64,000 bases of DNA from the NCBI RefSeq assembly GCF_029783845.1, contig NZ_LWID01000001.1:992001-1056000 (forward strand). Reading direction: 5' to 3'. Below the pieces are notes generated by a model, which was not told the DNA's origin, made no database searches, and was given only the letters and a program-made list of their open reading frames with translations. This DNA is from Volucribacter amazonae. GTDB taxonomy: Bacteria; Pseudomonadota; Gammaproteobacteria; Enterobacterales; Pasteurellaceae. A program made the position numbers and the translations under genes. This document shows, piece by piece, positions 59,381 to 64,000 of this stretch (the stretch's first letter is position 1; every line of letters begins with the position of its first letter).

Positions 59381-59851
59381 ATGTTTTTCGGGCATATTCA
59401 ACATATTGATTTTCATTTATATCCAAGTGCGGTACAAAAAGCATTGCGTTTTTTGCAACAAACTGATTTTGATCAGCTTGAGGTAGGTCGCTATGAATTA
59501 GAGGGCGATAAAATCTATGTGCAAGTGCTAGATTTACAAACTCAGTCTGCTGAACAAAATCTACCTGAAGTCCATCGCCATTATCTTGATGTGCAATATT
59601 TACACAGTGGTATAGAAAAAATTGGCGTGGTTGCCGACAATGGCAATAATCCTGTGGCACAACCCTATGACACCAAACGAGATATTTTGTTTTATGCCAA
59701 TGTGGAAAATGAAAGTTATTTGATTATGCGTCCAGGTAATTTTGCTGTGTTCTTTCCCAATGATATTCATCGTCCTAATTGTATTGATGGGCAATCTTCA
59801 CCCATCAGAAAAGTCGTGGTGAAGATTGCAATGTCGCAATTAAGTCCTTAG
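59381..59851 (+). CDS. yiaL: YhcH/YjgK/YiaL family protein
   Basis: The protein has 156 residues and a cupin-like fold. PEVHRHYLDVQYLHSGIEKIG contains the presumed metal-binding His cluster (HRHYLDVQ), and FAVFFPNDIHRPNC the second one. The function is not firmly known; the family is often linked to sugar anomerase or sialic acid genes. AAAGGGGGCAGCAA precedes the ATG. It is second gene in the operon, as in E. coli. An uptake word lies near its 5' end. Confidence 0.9.
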   Translation: MFFGHIQHIDFHLYPSAVQKALRFLQQTDFDQLEVGRYELEGDKIYVQVLDLQTQSAEQNLPEVHRHYLDVQYLHSGIEKIGVVADNGNNPVAQPYDTKRDILFYANVENESYLIMRPGNFAVFFPNDIHRPNCIDGQSSPIRKVVVKIAMSQLSP

Positions 59852-59859
59852 GAGGCAAA

Positions 59860-60342
59860 ATGCGTGAGTTAGCTCAATATGTGAATAAAGCTCTGGAATT
59901 TACTCTTGTGGTAATTTTAGCTGTAATGTCAGTGCTGGTTTTTATCAATGTGGTATTACGTTATGGTTTTCATAGCAGTATTAGTATGACGGAAGAATTA
60001 TCTCGTTATCTGTTTGTTTGGTTGACATTCTTAGGTGCAATTTTAGCCTTTAGCGAAAATCAGCACGTAAGAGTAACGATGTTTATTGACAAATTAACTG
60101 AGCAAAAACGGAAAATCTTGTCGCTATTCACTGATGGTTTAATGTTGTATTGCTGTTATTTAATTTTAATGGGTAGCTGGATACAGTTTCAGCTAAATAT
60201 CAATAATATTGCACCTATTTCGGGTATTCCAATCGGTATTAATTTCCTTGCTAGCCTAATTGCGGCTATAGCGATTGGTCTTTTATTAATTGCTCGTATA
60301 TTTAGTACATTAGTACTTTTAATAAAAGGAGTAAACAAATGA
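59860..60342 (+). CDS. yiaM: TRAP transporter small permease (DctQ type)
   Basis: This 160-residue membrane protein has four hydrophobic helices, as in the Q subunit of TRAP systems. RYGFHSSISMTEELSRYLFVWL, quoted by its conserved part MTEELSRYLFVWL, is the family signature. AGGAGG stands four bases before the ATG. It overlaps yiaN as ATGA. It imports 2,3-diketo-L-gulonate with YiaN and YiaO, driven by a sodium or proton gradient. Confidence 0.93.
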   Translation: MRELAQYVNKALEFTLVVILAVMSVLVFINVVLRYGFHSSISMTEELSRYLFVWLTFLGAILAFSENQHVRVTMFIDKLTEQKRKILSLFTDGLMLYCCYLILMGSWIQFQLNINNIAPISGIPIGINFLASLIAAIAIGLLLIARIFSTLVLLIKGVNK

Positions 60343-61616
60343 CCATAGTTCTTTTCCTCTCGGTATTATTAGGCTGTATTCTCCTCGGCGTTCCTGTTGC
60401 ATTTTCATTGATTGCTTGTGGTATCGCCTTAATGATCCATTTAGATTTATTTGATGCACAAATTCTTGCTCAACAATTAGTCAGCGGTGCTGATAGTTTT
60501 TCCTTACTGGCTATTCCGTTTTTTGTATTAGCAGGTGAAATAATGAATGAAGGCGGTTTGTCAAAACGCATCATTGATTTACCAATGAAATTGGTTGGGC
60601 ATAAACGTGGTGGATTAGGCTTTGTGGCAATTATTGCAGCAATGATTATGGCAAGTTTATCAGGATCTGCGGTCGCCGATACTGCAGCTGTGGCAGCGAT
60701 GTTATTACCAATGATGAAAACCACAGGCTATCCCGTTGATAAATCCGCTGGATTAATTGGTACAGCGGGTATTATTGCACCGATTATTCCACCTTCTATC
60801 CCCTTTATCATCTTCGGTGTTGCCAGTGGTGTTTCCATTACGAAGCTATTTTTGGCGGGCATATTTCCCGGCATTTTAATGGGCGTTTGTTTGGCGGCAT
60901 TATGGTGGTGGCAAGCCAAACGTCTTGATTTAATGACCTTTTCCAAAGCCACTAAACAAGAACTCTGTCTTTCCTTTAAAAACAGTATTTGGGCATTATT
61001 GTTACCTGTGATTATTATTGGTGGTTTTCGTTCAGGTATGTTTACCCCAACGGAAGCAGGAGCGGTTGCTGCGTTTTATGCCTTAATTGTTTCCATTTTT
61101 GTCTATAAAGAGTTGAAATGGTCGCAACTGTATAAAGTGCTATTAGCCGCAGGCAAAACCACCGCTGTCGTGATGTTCCTTGTAGCGGCAGCACAAATTA
61201 CAGGTTGGTTAATTACCATTGCAGAATTACCACAAATGCTTACTGAATTACTTGAGCCATTGATTGATAGCCCAACCTTATTATTAATTGTTATTATGTT
61301 GGCGGTCTTTATCATCGGAATGGTCATGGATCTTACCCCAACAGTGTTAATCCTAACACCTGTACTTATGCCATTAGTGTTAGAAGCAGGTATTGATCCT
61401 GTTTATTTCGGTGTACTGTTTATTTTAAACACCTCTATTGGCTTATTAACACCACCTGTCGGCAATGTATTAAATGTAATTACGGGTGTATCAAAATTAC
61501 CTTTTGATCAAGCAGCCAAAGGGGTAATGCCTTATATGTTAATGATGGTTGCATTATTATTTACTCTGATTTTCTTTCCTCAACTCGTTTTAACCCCACT
61601 TGCGTGGTTACAATAG
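60339..61616 (+). CDS. yiaN: TRAP transporter large permease (DctM type)
   Basis: The protein has 425 residues and about 12 hydrophobic helices. The blocks AIPFFVLAGEIMNEGGLSKR, GSAVADTAAVAAMLLPMM and GIIAPIIPPSIPFIIFGV are diagnostic of the M subunit. It is translationally coupled to yiaM. The next gene, yiaO, starts 9 bases after its stop. Confidence 0.95.
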   Translation: MTIVLFLSVLLGCILLGVPVAFSLIACGIALMIHLDLFDAQILAQQLVSGADSFSLLAIPFFVLAGEIMNEGGLSKRIIDLPMKLVGHKRGGLGFVAIIAAMIMASLSGSAVADTAAVAAMLLPMMKTTGYPVDKSAGLIGTAGIIAPIIPPSIPFIIFGVASGVSITKLFLAGIFPGILMGVCLAALWWWQAKRLDLMTFSKATKQELCLSFKNSIWALLLPVIIIGGFRSGMFTPTEAGAVAAFYALIVSIFVYKELKWSQLYKVLLAAGKTTAVVMFLVAAAQITGWLITIAELPQMLTELLEPLIDSPTLLLIVIMLAVFIIGMVMDLTPTVLILTPVLMPLVLEAGIDPVYFGVLFILNTSIGLLTPPVGNVLNVITGVSKLPFDQAAKGVMPYMLMMVALLFTLIFFPQLVLTPLAWLQ

Positions 61617-61625
61617 GAGAATATT

Positions 61626-62603
61626 ATGAAACTTAAAAAACTGATGACTTTGTTTGCTGCTACAACCTTATTTGCCACCAGCAGTTATGCTGCAGTAAAT
61701 TTGCGTTTTGGTTATGAAGCACCTCGTAGTGATACTCAACACGCCGCTGCACAAAAATTTGATCAGCTATTGAAAGAAAAAACCAATGGTGAAATTAAAT
61801 TGCGTTTATTCCCTGATAGCACTTTGGGCAATGCACAAACAATGATCTCTGCGGTACGAGGTGGCACGATTGATATTGAGATGTCTGGATCACCGAATTT
61901 CACTGGTTTAGAACCTAAACTCAATGTAATTGATATTCCTTTTATCTTTAAAGATCGTCAACACGTTTATCGCGTATTAGATGGTGAAGTGGGGCAAGAG
62001 TTACTTAAAGACCTAGAAAAACAAGGACTAAAAGGCTTAGCTTTCTGGGACGTGGGTTTCCGCTCCTTTACCAATTCTAAACACCCTGTGAACACCCCTG
62101 AAGATATTAAAAATCTCAAGGTGAGAACCAATCAAAACCCTATGTATATTCAAGCCTTTACCTTACTTGGAGCAAATCCAGTACCGATGCCATTGTCTGA
62201 GCTTTATACCGCTTTAGAAACAAGAGCCGTTGATGCGCAAGAACACCCAATTGGCATTGTATGGTCATCAAAACTCTATGAAGTGCAAAAATACCTGAGC
62301 TTGACGAATCACGGTTATACACCATTGATTGTGGTAATGAATAAAGCCAAATTTGATGGACTTTCGCCAGAATTACAAACGGCTATTTTAGAGGCGGCGA
62401 AAGAGGCAGGTGCCTATCAGCGTCAATTAAATGAACAAAATGAACAAGACTTGTTAGATAAAATGCGTCAACAAGGGGTAGAAGTCATTGAAACCGTTGA
62501 TGTGGCACCATTTAAAGCCATTATAGAGGAACAAGTTAGAAAATCCTTTATTGATAAAAATGGCGATGAGTTAATCAACAAAATTGATGCCTTGGCGGAG
62601 TAA
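61626..62603 (+). CDS. yiaO: TRAP transporter periplasmic binding protein (DctP type)
   Basis: The 325-residue protein has a signal peptide ending ATSSYAA, with cleavage near residue 22. KLRLFPDSTLGNAQTMISAV and LKVRTNQNPMYIQAFTLLGA, whose Arg binds the ligand carboxylate, are conserved, as is YTALETRAVDAQEHP. GGAGAATATT precedes the ATG. It delivers 2,3-diketo-L-gulonate to YiaMN. The substrate is inferred from the operon. Confidence 0.94.
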   Translation: MKLKKLMTLFAATTLFATSSYAAVNLRFGYEAPRSDTQHAAAQKFDQLLKEKTNGEIKLRLFPDSTLGNAQTMISAVRGGTIDIEMSGSPNFTGLEPKLNVIDIPFIFKDRQHVYRVLDGEVGQELLKDLEKQGLKGLAFWDVGFRSFTNSKHPVNTPEDIKNLKVRTNQNPMYIQAFTLLGANPVPMPLSELYTALETRAVDAQEHPIGIVWSSKLYEVQKYLSLTNHGYTPLIVVMNKAKFDGLSPELQTAILEAAKEAGAYQRQLNEQNEQDLLDKMRQQGVEVIETVDVAPFKAIIEEQVRKSFIDKNGDELINKIDALAE

Positions 62604-62611
62604 AAAATGCG

Positions 62612-62657
62612 ATCTTGATCAAAAAACAGAAATAAACTTGGCTTTTTTGATCAAGAT
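62612..62657. repeat. Perfect inverted repeat between yiaO and lyxK
   Basis: ATCTTGATCAAAAAA (62612-62626) and TTTTTTGATCAAGAT (62643-62657) form a perfect 15-bp stem around a 16-base loop. It is A/T-rich and not followed by a T run. It could be a partial terminator or a mRNA processing/stability site within the operon. Confidence 0.7.
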
Positions 62658-62722
62658 AAACTTAATCTGGATATACTGAACAATCAGTATCTTCTTTCTG
62701 TTTTTAAATAAAGGGAAAGTTA

Positions 62723-64000
62723 ATGGTAAAAAGTAATGAACAATATTGGCTAGGTATTGATTGCGGTGGCACTTTTATTAAAGCAGGCTTATACGATGCT
62801 CAATTTAATGAAATACATTGCGTACGGCAAAGTTTAACCATTATTAGCTCTCAAGCAGGTTGGGCAGAAAGAAACCTTACTGATCTTTGGCTGGTTTGTG
62901 TTGCTGTAATTAAGGAGGTTGTGCAACAAAGCCAGCTTAATCCACAAGATATCAAAGGTATTGGTATCTCAGCACAAGGTAAAGGGCTTTTTCTGCTAGA
63001 CAAACAACAGCAACCTTTAGGCAATGGCATTTTATCATCGGATCAACGAGCTTTAGAGATTGTTAAACAATGGCAACAAGAGGGTATTCCACAACAACTT
63101 TACCCACAAACCAGGCAAACCCTGTGGACTGGACACCCTGTGGCGATTTTGCGTTGGTTAAAACAACACCAGCCTGGGCGTTATCAAAATATTGGGGCGG
63201 TGTTAATGTCGCACGATTATTTACGTTTTTGCTTAACAGGACAAATTGCCGCCGAAGAAACCAATATTTCAGAATCTAATTTATATAATATGCAAACAGG
63301 GCAATATGATGAATCTTTAGCCCAGTTACTGGATATTGCCGAAATTATGCCTGCTTTACCGCCGATTATTCAATCTGCTGACATTGCGGGTTATATTCTG
63401 CCAGAGGTGGCATTACAAACTGGACTTGCAATAGGTACGCCTGTGGTTGGTGGATTATTTGATGTGGTTTCCACCGCACTTTGTGCTAACTTAACTGATG
63501 AGTACACCTTAAATGCGGTACTTGGTACTTGGTCAGTAGTCAGTGGCATTACCGATCATATTCAATCACAACAAACCATTCCTTTTGTTTATGGACGTTA
63601 TGCTATCCAAAATCAATTTATTGTACACGAGGCAAGTCCAACTTCAGCAGCCAATTTAGAATGGGTTTGCCAGCAATTAAATATTCAAGATTATCAACGC
63701 ATTAATCAATTAGTCAGTGAATTGCCTAAAGCCAAAAGTGCGGTCTTTTTTGTACCTTTTTTGTATGGCTCAAATGCAGGATTGGGTATGCAAGCAGGGT
63801 TTTATGGCTTGCAATCTATCCACAATCAAGCTCATCTATTACAAGCGGTCTATGAGGGCGTAATGTTTAGCTTAATGTATCATTTGCAACGAATGTTAGA
63901 ACGTTTTCCACAAACTCATACTATCCGAGTAACAGGTGGTCCAGCTAAATCAAAGGTATGGTTACAAATATTGGCTGATTTAACGGGAATTAAGATTGAA
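62723..64000 (+). CDS. lyxK: L-xylulose/3-keto-L-gulonate kinase, FGGY family (cut by window edge)
   Basis: The frame opens at ATG 62723 (MVKSNEQYWLGIDCGGTF) and stays open to the edge, 426 codons; about 70 more are expected. GIDCGGTFIKAGLYD is the ATP-binding phosphate loop and GIGISAQGKGLFLLD the FGGY segment. GGLFDVVSTALC and RVTGGPAKSKVWLQ follow family order. In the pathway it phosphorylates 3-keto-L-gulonate. The gene follows yiaO, as in E. coli yiaP/lyxK. Uptake words lie at 63473 and 63736. Confidence 0.92.
   Translation, partial: MVKSNEQYWLGIDCGGTFIKAGLYDAQFNEIHCVRQSLTIISSQAGWAERNLTDLWLVCVAVIKEVVQQSQLNPQDIKGIGISAQGKGLFLLDKQQQPLGNGILSSDQRALEIVKQWQQEGIPQQLYPQTRQTLWTGHPVAILRWLKQHQPGRYQNIGAVLMSHDYLRFCLTGQIAAEETNISESNLYNMQTGQYDESLAQLLDIAEIMPALPPIIQSADIAGYILPEVALQTGLAIGTPVVGGLFDVVSTALCANLTDEYTLNAVLGTWSVVSGITDHIQSQQTIPFVYGRYAIQNQFIVHEASPTSAANLEWVCQQLNIQDYQRINQLVSELPKAKSAVFFVPFLYGSNAGLGMQAGFYGLQSIHNQAHLLQAVYEGVMFSLMYHLQRMLERFPQTHTIRVTGGPAKSKVWLQILADLTGIKIE

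Overview
The window is chromosomal DNA from a gamma-proteobacterium of the family Pasteurellaceae. The strongest sign is the 9-base DNA-uptake word AAGTGCGGT (or its complement), which I count about 29 times, several times as inverted pairs that double as terminators. This is the Haemophilus/Pasteurella-type uptake sequence, not the Actinobacillus-type one. Gene order also fits: slt-trpR-mtgA, coaD-waaA-glycosyltransferase, rpsP-rimM-trmD-rplS, secG-tRNA-Leu(GAG), zapA-6S RNA-fthC and a yiaKLMNO-lyxK block. I cannot name the species. Proteins are A/T-rich and rich in Gln and Asn codons, as usual in this family.

Layout. 1-1690: end of an ABC-2 exporter permease and its NodT-type outer-membrane lipoprotein. 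1.7-8.7 kb: fbaA, pgk, RNase I, a YfhL-type ferredoxin, a shikimate-dehydrogenase-like protein, a SpoU-type methyltransferase and pssA. 8.7-12 kb: two tandem MFS carriers of the aromatic-acid family and a queuosine-precursor transporter preceded by a preQ1-I riboswitch. 12-18.6 kb: rpmE, the rpsP operon, tyrP, dcuB, acpP, tRNA-Leu and secG. 18.7-27.2 kb: topB, mtgA, trpR, slt, and lexA divergent from plsB. 27.4-37.2 kb: a horizontally acquired-looking type I restriction-modification island. 37.3-51.7 kb: tmaR, uvrD, coaD, waaA, two lipooligosaccharide glycosyltransferases, ruvX-algH-rsmE-fthC, 6S RNA, zapA and ygfB-pepP-ubiH-ubiI. 51.8-64 kb: catabolism of L-ascorbate and 2,3-diketo-L-gulonate.

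The most interesting system is the type I R-M island. The operon is small HsdS-like protein - hsdR - rhuM - half-length hsdS - hsdM. A strong terminator follows. Beyond it lie silent, start-less hsdS pieces in opposite orientations: a two-domain piece on the minus strand and a one-domain piece on the plus strand. All are bordered by the same conserved repeats as the expressed hsdS, and a complete tyrosine recombinase gene follows. Two N-terminal-type and two C-terminal-type target-recognition domains can be told apart. This looks like an hsdS inversion system (a phase-variable methyltransferase), with the unusual feature that hsdM lies between the expressed half-gene and the silent store. The island contains no uptake words.

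A second notable feature is a family of five short inverted-repeat elements of about 70-107 bp (16.0, 24.6, 27.2, 46.1 and 51.7 kb). Their termini and internal sequence resemble the Correia elements of Neisseria.

At the right end, the ascorbate PTS (UlaA-UlaB fused in one protein, UlaC), UlaG and UlaD sit beside an IclR regulator and the YiaK-YiaL-TRAP transporter-LyxK operon. Both routes converge on 3-keto-L-gulonate-6-phosphate, which a single UlaD in this window can decarboxylate. CRP sites lie before both operons, and a repeated ATAATCAAAA-type word before ulaG, ulaA and ulaR may be the UlaR operator.
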